DNA from: Pseudooceanicola lipolyticus
GTDB taxonomy: Bacteria > Pseudomonadota > Alphaproteobacteria > Rhodobacterales > Rhodobacteraceae
Assembly: GCF_002786325.1 (NCBI RefSeq)
Contig: NZ_PGTB01000033.1
Location: forward strand, 1-34,173
DNA: 34,173 nucleotides
Direction of reading: 5' to 3'
This document shows positions 23,659 to 32,412 of this stretch, piece after piece. The notes beneath the pieces are model-generated. The model was not told the DNA's origin and made no database searches. It saw only the letters and a program-made list of their open reading frames with translations. Positions within the stretch are counted from its first letter, which is position 1, and each line of letters starts with the position of its first letter. The translations under genes were made by a program, and so were the position numbers.

Positions 23659-24312
23659 ATGCAACCGCCCCCGACCCCGCTGCAGATCGATATCGTTTCA
23701 GACGTGGTCTGCCCCTGGTGCATCATCGGCTTCAAACAGCTGGAACAGGCGATGGGCGCCACCGGGATGGGCGCCTATGTGCGCTGGCATCCGTTCGAAT
23801 TGAACCCGCAGATGCCGCCCGAGGGGCAGAACCTGCGCGAACACCTGGCCGAGAAATACGGCACCACCCCCGAGCAGAGCCGCACCGCGCGGCAGCGGCT
23901 GACCGATCTGGGCGACAGCCTGGGCTTCACCTTCCATTACTCCGACGACACGCGGATGGTGAACACCTTTGCCGCGCATCAGCTGCTGGACTGGGCGGCG
24001 GAACAGAATCTGCAGCACCCGTTGAAAATGGCGCTGTTCGCGGCGTTTTTCACCGAGGGCAAGGACGTGTCCGATCACGCGGTGCTGGCCGCGGCCGCCG
24101 GTGCGGTCGGGCTGGACCCGGCCCAGGCGCGCAGCGTGCTGGACAGCGGCAGCCATGCCGAACAGACCCGTGCGAAACAGCGGGTCTGGCTGGAGCGCGG
24201 CATCAGCGGCGTGCCGGCGATGGTGTTTGCCGGCAAGTACCTGGTGACCGGCGCGCAGGGCGCCGAGGGCTATGCCGAGGTGCTGCGGCGCTGCGCGGCC
24301 GAAGCCGCCTGA
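23659..24312 (+). CDS. DsbA family oxidoreductase (FrnE-like)
   Basis: A 217-residue thioredoxin-fold protein with an inserted helical domain. The active site is CPWC (Cys18, Cys21) after the first strand ([12 protein letters not shown]), with the cis-Pro loop GVPAMVF. There is no signal peptide, so it is the cytoplasmic FrnE-type rather than periplasmic DsbA. It is likely a disulfide oxidoreductase or isomerase active under oxidative stress. GGAG lies six bases before ATG 23659. It is followed after 37 bp by lipB, possibly co-transcribed. Codon use is strongly GC-rich, marking the return to core chromosome. Confidence 0.9.
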   Translation: MQPPPTPLQIDIVSDVVCPWCIIGFKQLEQAMGATGMGAYVRWHPFELNPQMPPEGQNLREHLAEKYGTTPEQSRTARQRLTDLGDSLGFTFHYSDDTRMVNTFAAHQLLDWAAEQNLQHPLKMALFAAFFTEGKDVSDHAVLAAAAGAVGLDPAQARSVLDSGSHAEQTRAKQRVWLERGISGVPAMVFAGKYLVTGAQGAEGYAEVLRRCAAEAA

Positions 24313-24349
24313 CCCTTTCGCCCCACGGCACGGCGCGGTAAACAGGCGC

Positions 24350-25030
24350 ATGGAATGGATCATCACCGACGGGCTGACCCCCTATGACGACGCGCTGGCC
24401 TTTATGGAGGCGCGCGCCGCCGCCATTGCCGCGGGCCGCGCCGGGGAATGTATCTGGCTGCTGGAGCATCCGCCGCTGTACACCGCCGGCACCAGCGCCC
24501 GGCCCGAGGACCTGACCGATCCGGGCGGCTTTCCCGTCTACAAGACCGGGCGCGGCGGGCAATATACCTATCACGGGCCGGGCCAGCGGGTGATCTATGT
24601 CATGCTGGACCTGCGCGCGCGCGGCCGCGACGTGCGCTGTTTCGTGCAGCAGCTGGAACGCTGGGTGATCGCCGCGCTGGCCGAGTTCAACGTTACCGGC
24701 CATATCCGCGACGGCCGCGTCGGCGTCTGGGTCGAACGCGAGGACCGGCCGCGCAACGCCGACGGATCGGTGGCGGAAGACAAGATCGCCGCCATCGGCA
24801 TCCGCCTGCGCCGCTGGATCAGCTTTCACGGCATCGCCATCAATGTCGATCCGGACCTGACCCATTACTCCGGCATCGTGCCCTGCGGCATCCGCGACCA
24901 CGGCGTGACCAGCCTGGTCGATCTGGGCCTGCCCGTAACCATGGGCGACCTGGATGTCGCCCTGCAGCGCAGCTTTGCCGAGGTGTTCGAAAGCGGTGCG
25001 GCGCAGTCACCGACGCGATGCGCGGTCTGA
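24350..25030 (+). CDS. lipB: Octanoyl-[acyl-carrier-protein]:protein N-octanoyltransferase LipB
   Basis: This 226-residue cytoplasmic enzyme transfers octanoyl from ACP to a lysine of lipoyl domains, the first step of lipoate synthesis. Signatures are [25 protein letters not shown] with His75, the conserved Lys145 ([13 protein letters not shown]), [11 protein letters not shown], and the catalytic Cys179 in GIVPCGI. The start ATG at 24350 is chosen by homology to the N-terminal MEWIITDGL. It converges on the LuxR-type gene, whose stop is only 7 bp away. Confidence 0.95.
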   Translation: MEWIITDGLTPYDDALAFMEARAAAIAAGRAGECIWLLEHPPLYTAGTSARPEDLTDPGGFPVYKTGRGGQYTYHGPGQRVIYVMLDLRARGRDVRCFVQQLERWVIAALAEFNVTGHIRDGRVGVWVEREDRPRNADGSVAEDKIAAIGIRLRRWISFHGIAINVDPDLTHYSGIVPCGIRDHGVTSLVDLGLPVTMGDLDVALQRSFAEVFESGAAQSPTRCAV

Positions 25031-25037
25031 ACCCGGT

Positions 25038-26735
25038 TCAGCCCGCACGCCGCGCCAGGATCTCCTCCAGCGCCTCGAACACGGCGTCGGGCCGCTCGTA
25101 GATCAGCAGCAGCCCGGCATCGGACAGGACGCGCACATCGACATTGGCGCGCCCGTGCATCGCCGCGACCATACTGTTGGCGCGAAAGACGGGATCATGG
25201 GCGCCGCTCAGATAGATTGCTCGGGTGCGCAGCGGGGCCAGCCCAGCCGCCCAGTCTCGCACCACGTAATGGCTGTCGGTGGCAAAGCCGGGCGGCCCCT
25301 GCTCGACCGAAAAGCGGAAACCGGATTGCAGCAACCGCGTCAGCTGCAGCCGCCGGACCACCTGGTACTCTTGCGTATCGGGCTTGAACAGCGACTTCAT
25401 GAACTCTTCGACCCCGGCCCCGTCGACCTGCGCGATCCCGGCGCGCAGCAACGTGGGCAGCAGCGCGGGAAAGTAGCGCGCGGTATAGGCCACCACCCGC
25501 TGCCATGTCGGCATGTAGCTGAGCTGGTGCAGCCGGGTGATCGGCGCATTGCCCGCCGCCGCCACCACGCCGGACACGAGATTGCCAAGGCGGCTGGCCA
25601 GGCTGTGGGCGTAAAACGCGCCACCCATCTGGCTGAGCAGCACCGGCCGATCAAGGTTCAGCCGCTCGATCAGTTCGCGGATATGCGCCTCGACGATGTC
25701 AGGCGCCTGCTCGACCCGGTCGACCGGGGTGGAACGGCCAAATCCGGGACGCACCGGCATCACCACCTGCATGTTATGGGCGAGAAACCGATCGTAGTGA
25801 AATTGCAGTGGGCCGGGCCCGTCCATCATGCCGTGGCAGAAGATCACCGGCCGGCCATCGCGCGGGCCCAGCCGATAGATCTGCATGTCTTTCCCCGTGG
25901 TCATCCGCATCACCTGGAAGGGGAGGTTGATCTCGGCCGTGGAGCGATGCGGATCGGCGCGGTTCTGGTTGATCAGGAACACCACCAGGCGGATCAGGTC
26001 CACCTGCCCCGGCGCGCCCGACTTGGCCAGCACCGCCTTGGCCTGGTTGCGCACCGTGTGTTCCGAGCGGCCCGACAGTTCGGCAATCTGGCGCAGGCTG
26101 TGGCCGGCCAGAAGGTTGCGCACGATATCCACCTCGGCGCGGGACAATCCGAAAGAGGTGACCAGCATCTCCTCGGCCTGTTCCGACCATTGGTATTCCA
26201 GCGCCTCGACCACCACCATCAACTCGGTGCCCCCGGCCGCATCCGGCACCGGCACGACCCGCGCCAGCAGGTGCCGCGGCAGATTGCCGGTGGACAGCAC
26301 CACTGGCGGTGCCACCGCGGTGCCGCCCTGTGCCGCGCGCATCAGTTGGTCGAAAAGCTCGGCGGAGTGAGCCGACAGGTTGGATTTGAACGCGGCGATT
26401 GACAGGTCGCCCGTCAGGAGGTCGCGGGCGCGGGCGCTGGCGGCGCGGATCCTGCCGCCATGCTCGGCCAGCAGCGCAAAACCATCGGCCTCTGCGATGC
26501 GATCGGCGACGCTGGATTGCGGCGCCCGGCGGCCCAGCTGTTCGAGGATTTCATAGGCCCGGACGAAATGGGCCGTGAGTTCGGGATCAATCTCCAGCGA
26601 CTCAGGCCCGGCCTCGTCGGCGCCGCCTTGCCGGTCCTGGGCGTCAAGCGCGGCCTGCACGTGATCGCCCCAAGCCTCGACAAACGCGTTGTACAGCTCG
26701 GGCCGGATCACTGTTTCATAGATCGCAGCGATCAC
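25038..26735 (-). CDS. LuxR-type regulator fused to a catalytically degenerate alpha/beta-hydrolase domain
   Basis: A 565-residue three-part protein. Residues about 1-180 may be a PAS-like or unknown sensory region. Residues about 195-255 are a LuxR helix-turn-helix (FGLSRAEVDIVRNLLAGHS, LRQIAELSGRSEHTVRNQAK). Residues about 285-562 form an alpha/beta-hydrolase fold (PVIFCHGMMDG oxyanion loop, VVMPVRPGFGRS, YLSGAHDPVF with Asp514). At the nucleophile elbow, expected GxSxG reads LSQMG, putting Gln369 in place of Ser. The usual C-terminal His (xGHxxxxE) is Leu542 (DAGLLLIYERP). Two of three catalytic residues are missing, so the domain probably senses a ligand rather than hydrolysing it. The start is GTG at 26735 with an unusual ribosome site (GAGAGG directly before it), so the true start is uncertain. 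Confidence 0.88.
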   Translation of the reverse strand: MIAAIYETVIRPELYNAFVEAWGDHVQAALDAQDRQGGADEAGPESLEIDPELTAHFVRAYEILEQLGRRAPQSSVADRIAEADGFALLAEHGGRIRAASARARDLLTGDLSIAAFKSNLSAHSAELFDQLMRAAQGGTAVAPPVVLSTGNLPRHLLARVVPVPDAAGGTELMVVVEALEYQWSEQAEEMLVTSFGLSRAEVDIVRNLLAGHSLRQIAELSGRSEHTVRNQAKAVLAKSGAPGQVDLIRLVVFLINQNRADPHRSTAEINLPFQVMRMTTGKDMQIYRLGPRDGRPVIFCHGMMDGPGPLQFHYDRFLAHNMQVVMPVRPGFGRSTPVDRVEQAPDIVEAHIRELIERLNLDRPVLLSQMGGAFYAHSLASRLGNLVSGVVAAAGNAPITRLHQLSYMPTWQRVVAYTARYFPALLPTLLRAGIAQVDGAGVEEFMKSLFKPDTQEYQVVRRLQLTRLLQSGFRFSVEQGPPGFATDSHYVVRDWAAGLAPLRTRAIYLSGAHDPVFRANSMVAAMHGRANVDVRVLSDAGLLLIYERPDAVFEALEEILARRAG

Positions 26736-27158
26736 CCTCTCGCGTGTCCCGGCAGCGGGAGATTGAGGTTTTGGTTCGTCCTTAATTTGTTTTGTCTCTC
26801 CGGTATCCCTGCGCGACGCAGCCCGGAAGCCCCCTAATTAATCTATACCTTTGGCCCAAATGGGTCATGACCGTCTAAATTTCCGACACTAATTTCGCCC
26901 TGTCGTTCCTTCCGTGAGTGACGTTCATTGATACAGCGTATGTAACCCCGGCGAAATCCGGGCCCCAGTTATTAAGACCAGAACGCCGCTCCGGCTGCCG
27001 GGGCGGCGTTTCTCTTTGGTGTCGCAGCCCGCCCGGGTTGGTGCGATGGCCGAAGATGCACAGCAAACCCGATCGGATGGCAAGAATTGTTTCTTGATTT
27101 GAGGCAGACCGCCGCGCTCTGGGTGAATATTTGACCATTCAGCGACACCCCCATGCCC
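26736..27158. other. Intergenic region with a candidate small-RNA or terminator structure
   Basis: A 423-bp gap between the start of the LuxR-type gene and the stop of the cation exporter gene. The left part should contain the promoter of the LuxR-type gene. The centre holds two tandem hairpins (listed separately). The minus-strand open frame at 26875-27138 lacks a ribosome site and protein-like character. Nothing else is recognisable. Confidence 0.5.
26946..27016 (+). ncRNA. Candidate small RNA ending in a strong hairpin
   Basis: Hairpin 1 is CCCGG-cgaaat-CCGGG (26947-26962). Hairpin 2 pairs 26982-26994 with 26998-27010 as a 13-bp stem (one G-U pair) and a three-base loop, followed by TCTCTTT on the plus strand. 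No plus-strand gene ends here, so a short independent plus-strand transcript is possible. Alternatively hairpin 2 terminates the cation exporter transcript on the other strand, though no T-run follows there. Confidence 0.35.
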
Positions 27159-28070
27159 TCAATGGCCGATCAAGCGCGTGTTGGTGCAGGTGGCGCTGTT
27201 CAACTCGATATCCAGCGTGGTGTGGCCGATGCCAAAGCGATCGCGCAGGGTCTGCTTGATGCGGGCGCCGATCTGCTGCTGGCGGCCATTGTCCGATTCG
27301 TCGATCACCACATGCGCCTGCAACGCGGCGCGGTGCTCTTCCATTTGCCACAGGTGCAGGTGGTGCAGGTCTTTCACCCCCGGCACCGCGCGCATCGCGG
27401 CGATCACCTCGGACATTTCCATATCCGGCGGGCTGCCCAGCATCAGCACCCGGATCACCCCGCCGGCCTCGGCCTTGACATGCCACAGGATATAGCCGGC
27501 GATCAGCAGGGTGACCACCGGGTCCACCCAGGTCCAGCCCCACAGGATCACGCAGGTGCCGGCGAGGATCACCGCCACCGATCCCAGCGCATCGGCCAGG
27601 TTGTGCAGGAAGGCGGCGCGGATATTCATGCTGTGTTTCGACATCGAATAGGTCAGCGCCGCGGTCAGCAGGTCGACCATCAGGGCAATGACGGCGATCC
27701 AGACCACCAGCCAGCCGTTGATCGGCTGCGGCTCCAGCATGCGCAGGATGCCCTCGTAGATCAGGTACAGGGCCAGCACCACCAAGGTGGTGTAATTGAC
27801 CAGCGCCGCCACCACCTCGGCACGGCCATAGCCAAAGCTCATCGACTCGTCGGCGGGGCGGCGGGCGATCTTGCGGGCGAAAAACGCGATGATCAGCGAA
27901 ATCGCGTCGGAAAAATTATGCAGCGCGTCGGCGATCAGCGCCAGCGAGCCGGACAGCAGGCCACCAACCACCTGCGCCAGCGTCAAGACCATGTTGACCA
28001 CGACCGCCCAGGCCACGCGGGCATCGCCGGCATCGGGGTCGATGTGGTGGTGATGGTGGTCGTGCGGCAT
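27159..28070 (-). CDS. Cation diffusion facilitator family transporter (CzcD/ZitB-like)
   Basis: This 303-residue inner-membrane exporter of divalent metal ions (usually zinc, also cobalt or cadmium) works by proton exchange. It has a His-rich N-terminus (MPHDHHHHHIDPD) and six transmembrane helices. The zinc-site motifs are in TM2 (ADALHNFSDA, HxxxD) and TM5 (HNLADALGS, HxxxD). A cytoplasmic ferredoxin-like domain with HHLHLWQ and HVVID completes the CDF pattern. The start at 28070 has GAGG seven bases upstream and is preferred to 28094. It is followed in the same direction by a gap and no partner gene; metal specificity is not determinable. Confidence 0.93.
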   Translation of the reverse strand: MPHDHHHHHIDPDAGDARVAWAVVVNMVLTLAQVVGGLLSGSLALIADALHNFSDAISLIIAFFARKIARRPADESMSFGYGRAEVVAALVNYTTLVVLALYLIYEGILRMLEPQPINGWLVVWIAVIALMVDLLTAALTYSMSKHSMNIRAAFLHNLADALGSVAVILAGTCVILWGWTWVDPVVTLLIAGYILWHVKAEAGGVIRVLMLGSPPDMEMSEVIAAMRAVPGVKDLHHLHLWQMEEHRAALQAHVVIDESDNGRQQQIGARIKQTLRDRFGIGHTTLDIELNSATCTNTRLIGH

Positions 28071-28167
28071 GGCCGGTCCTCGACGAGCGTCCAAGCCTAT
28101 GTAACCGTGGTCATGCCCCAGACATCAATAGAAAATCGCCCCACCGCCCGGCTGCGGTCCGCTCGGT

Positions 28168-28593
28168 TCAGGCCGCTTTCAGGGCGGCGCGGATCTTCTC
28201 GGCATGGCCGGCGATGGCGTCCATATCGCCCATTTGCCCCGGCGCGCGCAGCGCGACGCCGCTGTGACGCGGCAGAATGTGGAAATGCAGGTGAAAAACC
28301 TCCTGCCCGCCGACCGCCTCGTTGAACTGCTGGATCGTCACCCCGCCGGCATCGAAGGCCTCTTTCACCGCGCGCGCCACTTTCTGGGTGACCGCGATCA
28401 CCGAAGCCAGTTGTTCGGTGCTGGCGTCCAGCAGATTGCGGCACGGGGTCTTGGGAATCACCAGGCAATGGCCGTCGGCGCGCGGCATGATGTCCATAAA
28501 CACCAGCGTGTCGTCATCTTCGTAAACCTTGGTCGACGGGATCTCGCCCCGCAGGATCTTCGCGAAGATGTTGTCCGGATCATACTCTGCCAT
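28168..28593 (-). CDS. HIT family nucleotide-binding protein (Hint-like)
   Basis: A 141-residue cytoplasmic histidine-triad protein with the catalytic HLHFHILPR (residues 101-109, HxHxH). The N-terminal motif NIFAKILRGEIPSTKVYEDD and the DIMPRADGHCLVIPK segment are typical of the Hint branch. Such proteins hydrolyse AMP-linked substrates such as adenosine phosphoramidates. The purine-rich GGGGGA lies four bases before ATG 28593. It lies 97 bp upstream of the cation exporter on the same strand and is divergent from ctaD. Confidence 0.93.
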   Translation of the reverse strand: MAEYDPDNIFAKILRGEIPSTKVYEDDDTLVFMDIMPRADGHCLVIPKTPCRNLLDASTEQLASVIAVTQKVARAVKEAFDAGGVTIQQFNEAVGGQEVFHLHFHILPRHSGVALRAPGQMGDMDAIAGHAEKIRAALKAA

Positions 28594-28762
28594 GGGGTCC
28601 CCCGCCGGTTGCTTTGAAGTGTGGTTCTATTTGGGATTTGCAAAGGGTCAAGCCCGCAGCGCCGCCTCGGCAGGCGCCGGGGCGCGTCAATTTATCTTGA
28701 TTCGAAGCACGATCTGGCCTTGAGGCACCCTGCCCGTCATTCTAAAACTTGAAAAAACCTGT

Positions 28763-28781
28763 GCCCCGGCCTGTCCGGGGC
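28763..28781 (+). other. Hairpin in the ctaD leader
   Basis: GCCCCGG (28763-28769) pairs with CCGGGGC (28775-28781) around CCTGT, 28 bases upstream of the ctaD start. No T-run follows, so it is more likely an mRNA-stabilising or regulatory structure than a terminator. Confidence 0.35.
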
Positions 28782-28809
28782 CCGTTCAGTTGTTAGCAGG
28801 AGATGCCTT

Positions 28810-30483
28810 ATGGCAGACGCAGCCATTCATGGTCACGAGCACGAGGATACGCGTGGCTTTTTCACGCGGTGGTTCATGTCCACCAACCACAAGGATATCG
28901 GCCTCCTCTATCTTGGGGTGTCCGCCCTTGTTGGTCTGATCTCGGTTGCCTTCACCGTCTATATGCGGTTGGAGCTGATGCATCCGGGCGTGCAGCATAT
29001 GTGCATGGAAGGCGCCCGGCTGTTCGCCGATGCCTCGGCCGAATGTACCCCCAACGGCCACCTGTGGAACGTGCTGATCACCGGCCACGGCATCCTGATG
29101 ATGTTCTTCGTGGTGATTCCCGCGCTGTTCGGCGGTTTTGGCAACTATTTCATGCCGTTGCAGATCGGTGCACCGGACATGGCCTTCCCGCGGATGAACA
29201 ATCTCAGCTTCTGGCTCTACGTTGCCGGCACCTCGCTGGCGGTGTGTTCGGTGCTGGCGCCGGGCGGCAATGACCAGGCCGGTTCCGGCGTGGGCTGGGT
29301 TCTGTACCCGCCGCTCAGCGTGCTTGAGGGCGGCATGTCGATGGACCTGGCGATCTTCGCGGTGCACGTTTCGGGCGCCTCGTCGATCCTGGGCGCGATC
29401 AACATGATCACCACCTTCCTGAACATGCGCGCGCCGGGCATGACCCTGTTCAAGGTGCCGCTGTTCGCCTGGTCGATCTTTGTCACCGCCTGGCTGATCC
29501 TTCTCAGCCTGCCGGTGCTGGCCGGTGCCATCACCATGCTGCTGATGGACCGCAATTTCGGCTTTACCTTCTTCGACCCGGCCGGTGGCGGCGACCCGAT
29601 CCTGTACCAGCACATCCTGTGGTTCTTCGGCCACCCGGAAGTGTACATCATCATCCTGCCCGGCTTCGGCATCATCAGCCACGTGATCGCGACCTTCTCG
29701 CGCAAGCCGGTCTTCGGCTATCTGCCGATGGTCTGGGCGCTGATCGCCATCGGCGGTCTGGGCTTCGTGGTCTGGGCGCACCACATGTACACGGTGGGCA
29801 TGACGCTGAGCCAGCAGGCCTATTTCATGATGGCCACCATGGTGATCGCGGTGCCGACGGGCGTGAAGGTGTTCAGCTGGATCGCCACGATGTGGGGCGG
29901 CTCGATCGAGTTCAAGACCCCGATGCTGTGGGCCTTCGGCTTCCTCTTCCTGTTCACCGTGGGCGGCGTGACCGGCATCGTGCTCAGCCAGGCGGGCATC
30001 GACCGCTACTATCACGACACCTATTACGTGGTGGCGCATTTCCACTACGTGATGAGCCTGGGTGCGATCTTTGCAATCTTTGCCGGGATCTACTTCTACC
30101 TGCCCAAGATGACCGGGCGGATGTACCCCGAATGGGCCGGCAAGCTGCATTTCTGGACGATGTTCATCGGTGCAAACCTGACCTTCTTCCCGCAGCACTT
30201 CCTGGGCCGCCAGGGCATGCCGCGCCGCTATATCGACTATCCCGACGCCTTCGCGCTGTGGAACCTGTGGTCGAGCCTGGGCGCCTTCCTGTCCTTCGCC
30301 TCGTTCCTGTTCTTCTTCGGGGTGATGTTCTACACCCTGCGCTCGGGCGCGCGGGTGACCGCGAACAACCCGTGGAACGAATACGCCGATACGCTGGAAT
30401 GGACCCTGCCCAGCCCGCCGCCGGAACACACGTTCGAAATCCTCCCCAAGCAGGAGGACTGGGACAAGCACCCGGCGCATTAA
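28810..30483 (+). CDS. ctaD: Cytochrome c oxidase subunit I, aa3-type
   Basis: The 557-residue catalytic subunit of the terminal oxidase has 12 transmembrane helices. Heme a and heme a3-CuB ligands are visible: His in [14 protein letters not shown] (CuB His and the cross-linked Tyr, preceded by Gly-His); the WAHHM His pair; and [13 protein letters not shown] with the a3 and a ligands. The D-channel Asp/Asn region ([13 protein letters not shown]), the Glu of GHPEVY and the K-channel Lys (PTGVKVFSW) identify an A1-type heme-copper oxidase. AGGAG lies seven bases before ATG 28810. The gene stands alone, ending in a strong terminator, as is usual for Rhodobacterales, where the other cta genes are elsewhere. 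Confidence 0.97.
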   Translation: MADAAIHGHEHEDTRGFFTRWFMSTNHKDIGLLYLGVSALVGLISVAFTVYMRLELMHPGVQHMCMEGARLFADASAECTPNGHLWNVLITGHGILMMFFVVIPALFGGFGNYFMPLQIGAPDMAFPRMNNLSFWLYVAGTSLAVCSVLAPGGNDQAGSGVGWVLYPPLSVLEGGMSMDLAIFAVHVSGASSILGAINMITTFLNMRAPGMTLFKVPLFAWSIFVTAWLILLSLPVLAGAITMLLMDRNFGFTFFDPAGGGDPILYQHILWFFGHPEVYIIILPGFGIISHVIATFSRKPVFGYLPMVWALIAIGGLGFVVWAHHMYTVGMTLSQQAYFMMATMVIAVPTGVKVFSWIATMWGGSIEFKTPMLWAFGFLFLFTVGGVTGIVLSQAGIDRYYHDTYYVVAHFHYVMSLGAIFAIFAGIYFYLPKMTGRMYPEWAGKLHFWTMFIGANLTFFPQHFLGRQGMPRRYIDYPDAFALWNLWSSLGAFLSFASFLFFFGVMFYTLRSGARVTANNPWNEYADTLEWTLPSPPPEHTFEILPKQEDWDKHPAH

Positions 30484-30503
30484 GGACGAACGCAAGACCT
30501 TGG

Positions 30504-30535
30504 AAAGACCCCGCCGGCGCGGGGTCTTTTCTTTT
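30504..30535 (+). terminator. Intrinsic terminator of ctaD
   Basis: Perfect 11-bp stem (30504-30514 with 30519-30529), four-base loop CGGC, followed by a T-rich tail TTTTCTTTT. It lies 20 bp after the ctaD stop. Confidence 0.93.
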
Positions 30536-30608
30536 GGCGAGGCGGTTTTTTGACCGGTTCGAGCCCAGGGATTAAACTGTGGCGAGTCACCGCGAACGGA
30601 GCCCCGCC

Positions 30609-31220
30609 ATGCCCGCACTCGACTTCTGGTACTCGATCGGCAGCACCTATTCCTATCTGACCGTCATGCGCATTGCCGAGCATTGCGCGGCGCAGGGCGT
30701 CGACGTGGTCTGGCGCCCCTTCAACGTGCGCGAGATCATGATCGAACAGAACAACATCCCCTTCGCCGGCAAGCCGGTGAAAAGCGCCTATATGTGGCGC
30801 GATATCGAACGGCGCGCGGCGCTGTACGATCTGCCGGTCCGGGTTCCGGCGCCCTACCCGCTGGACAACCTGCCGCTGGCCAACCAGGTGGCGGTGCTGG
30901 GCATGGCCGAGGGCTGGGGCGCGGCTTATACGGTGGAAACCTACCGGCGCTGGTTTCAGGACGGTGCCCCCGCGGGGAGCGAGCCCAACCTTTCGGCCAG
31001 CCTGCGCGCGGCCGGCCAGGATCCGGAGCGGGTGATCGCGGAGGCGGACAGCGAAGCCGGAGTCGCACAGCTCGCCGAGGCCACCGCCGCGGCGCGCCAG
31101 ACCGGGGTGTTCGGCGCCCCGACCTTTGTCACCGGCGGCGAGCTGTTCTGGGGCGATGACCGGCTGGACGATGCCATCGCCTGGGCGCAGCACGGCAGCC
31201 TGCGCAGGCGCGGCAGATGA
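30609..31220 (+). CDS. 2-hydroxychromene-2-carboxylate isomerase family protein (DsbA/kappa-GST-like)
   Basis: A 203-residue cytoplasmic thioredoxin-fold protein. The N-terminus LDFWYSIGSTYSYLTVMR carries the serine-rich glutathione site of the HCCA isomerase/kappa-class GST group instead of CxxC. GVFGAPTFV is the cis-Pro loop and FWGDDRLDDAIAW is the conserved C-terminal motif. Family members isomerise glutathione-dependent intermediates of naphthalene breakdown, but chromosomal copies like this often have unknown substrates. GGAG lies seven bases before ATG 30609; the longer frame starts at GTG 30579 without support. Confidence 0.9.
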   Translation: MPALDFWYSIGSTYSYLTVMRIAEHCAAQGVDVVWRPFNVREIMIEQNNIPFAGKPVKSAYMWRDIERRAALYDLPVRVPAPYPLDNLPLANQVAVLGMAEGWGAAYTVETYRRWFQDGAPAGSEPNLSASLRAAGQDPERVIAEADSEAGVAQLAEATAAARQTGVFGAPTFVTGGELFWGDDRLDDAIAWAQHGSLRRRGR

Positions 31221-31261
31221 GCCTGTTGCCGCGGTTCCGGCGGCGGCTGTAAACTGGCGGT

Positions 31262-31756
31262 ATGCCCTATAGCTGGATCCAGACCGAAGCCACCGAACCC
31301 CGCCAGGAACTGCATCTCTGGCCGCACCAGTCGTTGCGACCGGGCGGCTTCGTGCTGTTTATCGGGGTCACGCTGGCGCTGGTGCTGCTGCCGCTGCTAC
31401 CGGTGCTTGGCACCGCGCTGCTGTGGGGGCTGCTGCCGTTCATGGCGCTGGCGGTAGGCGGCGTGTGGTTCGCCATTCACCGGTCGCGACGGGCGGCGCA
31501 GATCCTCGAAATCCTCACCCTGACCGACAGCCGCGCCCAGCTGGTGCGGCACAATCCCGGCGGCAATGTGCAGCAATGGGACTGCAACCGCCACTGGGCG
31601 CAGCTGTTGATGCACGAGGCCGATGGCCCGGTGCCACATTACGTGACGCTGCGGGGCGGCGGGCGCGAGGTAGAGATCGGCGCCTTCCTGTCCGAGGACG
31701 AGCGGGTTGCGCTGTATGACGAACTGAGCCGCAGGCTGCACCGGCCCGCGGCCTGA
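31262..31756 (+). CDS. DUF2244 domain membrane protein
   Basis: A 164-residue protein. A short polar N-terminus (YSWIQTEATEPRQELHLWPHQSL) precedes two close transmembrane helices (residues about 29-70). A soluble domain follows with LTLTDSRAQLVRHNPGG, WDCNRHWAQLLMHE, and VEIGAFLSEDERVALYDELS. This is the DUF2244 pattern, widespread in alphaproteobacteria, function unknown. It starts 41 bp after the isomerase-like gene and converges on the YqeY gene with a 4-bp gap. Confidence 0.88.
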   Translation: MPYSWIQTEATEPRQELHLWPHQSLRPGGFVLFIGVTLALVLLPLLPVLGTALLWGLLPFMALAVGGVWFAIHRSRRAAQILEILTLTDSRAQLVRHNPGGNVQQWDCNRHWAQLLMHEADGPVPHYVTLRGGGREVEIGAFLSEDERVALYDELSRRLHRPAA

Positions 31757-31760
31757 CCGC

Positions 31761-32225
31761 TCAGCCCGAGCAGAGCCGGTCCTTGACCATCGGACCAACC
31801 TTCCCGAAATCCATCTGGCCGGTATATTTGGTCTTCAGCTCGGCCATCACCTTGCCCATGTCGCGGATGCTGGCCGCGCCGGTCGAGGAAATCGCCGCAT
31901 CCACCGCCTTGGCCAGCTCGGGTTCGCCCAGCTGGCGCGGCAGGAATTCCTCGATTACCTCGATTTCCTCACGCTCGCGTTCGGCCAGGTCCAGCCGCCC
32001 GCCTTCTTCATAGGCCTGCGCGCTTTCTTTCCGCTGCTTGGTCATCTTGCCCAGGATGGCCAGGACCTGGGCATCGCTGACGCCTTCGTCCTGGCCCTCG
32101 CCGCGGGCGGCGATGTCCTGGTCCTTGATGGCCGCATTGATCAGCCGCAGGGTCGACAGGCGCATGGCTTGTTTATCGCGCATAGCCTGTTTGAGGGCCG
32201 AATTGACCCGGGACCGCAAATCCAT
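31761..32225 (-). CDS. GatB/YqeY domain protein
   Basis: A 154-residue cytoplasmic protein. The N-terminal helical part is MDLRSRVNSALKQAMRDKQA and RLSTLRLINAAIKDQDI. The C-terminal YqeY tail is EEFLPRQLGEPELAKAVDA, IRDMGKVMAELKTKYTGQMD, and VGPMVKDRL. The fold matches the tRNA-binding tail of GatB amidotransferase; the role of stand-alone YqeY is not established, though tRNA-linked amide transfer is suspected. The start at 32225 is chosen because the family begins with this MxLRxR pattern; the ribosome site (GGAACG) is modest. It is divergent from carA, sharing the 187-bp region 32226-32412. Confidence 0.92.
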   Translation of the reverse strand: MDLRSRVNSALKQAMRDKQAMRLSTLRLINAAIKDQDIAARGEGQDEGVSDAQVLAILGKMTKQRKESAQAYEEGGRLDLAEREREEIEVIEEFLPRQLGEPELAKAVDAAISSTGAASIRDMGKVMAELKTKYTGQMDFGKVGPMVKDRLCSG

Positions 32226-32412
32226 ATTGTTCGTTCCATCCCCATGGATCGTCAAGTTTTCCACAATAGCCAAACCGGGTTGCGGGTACAACCGGCCTTG
32301 CGCGAGGGAAACCCGTTGTTTCCGGGGCCGGTGACATTTTGGGCAGCGGGTTGACCCGCCCGCGCACCGCCCTTAGAGATCGGTCGATTTGCCCAGACCG
32401 GAGACTCGCCCC

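Noticed and set aside
24954-26402. 482-residue plus-strand open frame
   Set aside because: It is antisense to the LuxR-hydrolase gene, whose domains are clear.
26875-27138. 87-residue minus-strand frame
   Set aside because: No ribosome site, Arg-rich composition, and it covers the hairpin structures.
27153-28325. 390-residue plus-strand open frame
   Set aside because: It is antisense to the cation exporter gene and runs into the HIT gene; no domain.
28786-30618. 610-residue minus-strand open frame
   Set aside because: It is antisense to ctaD, His/Arg/Glu/Gly-rich without any fold signature. ctaD is unmistakable.
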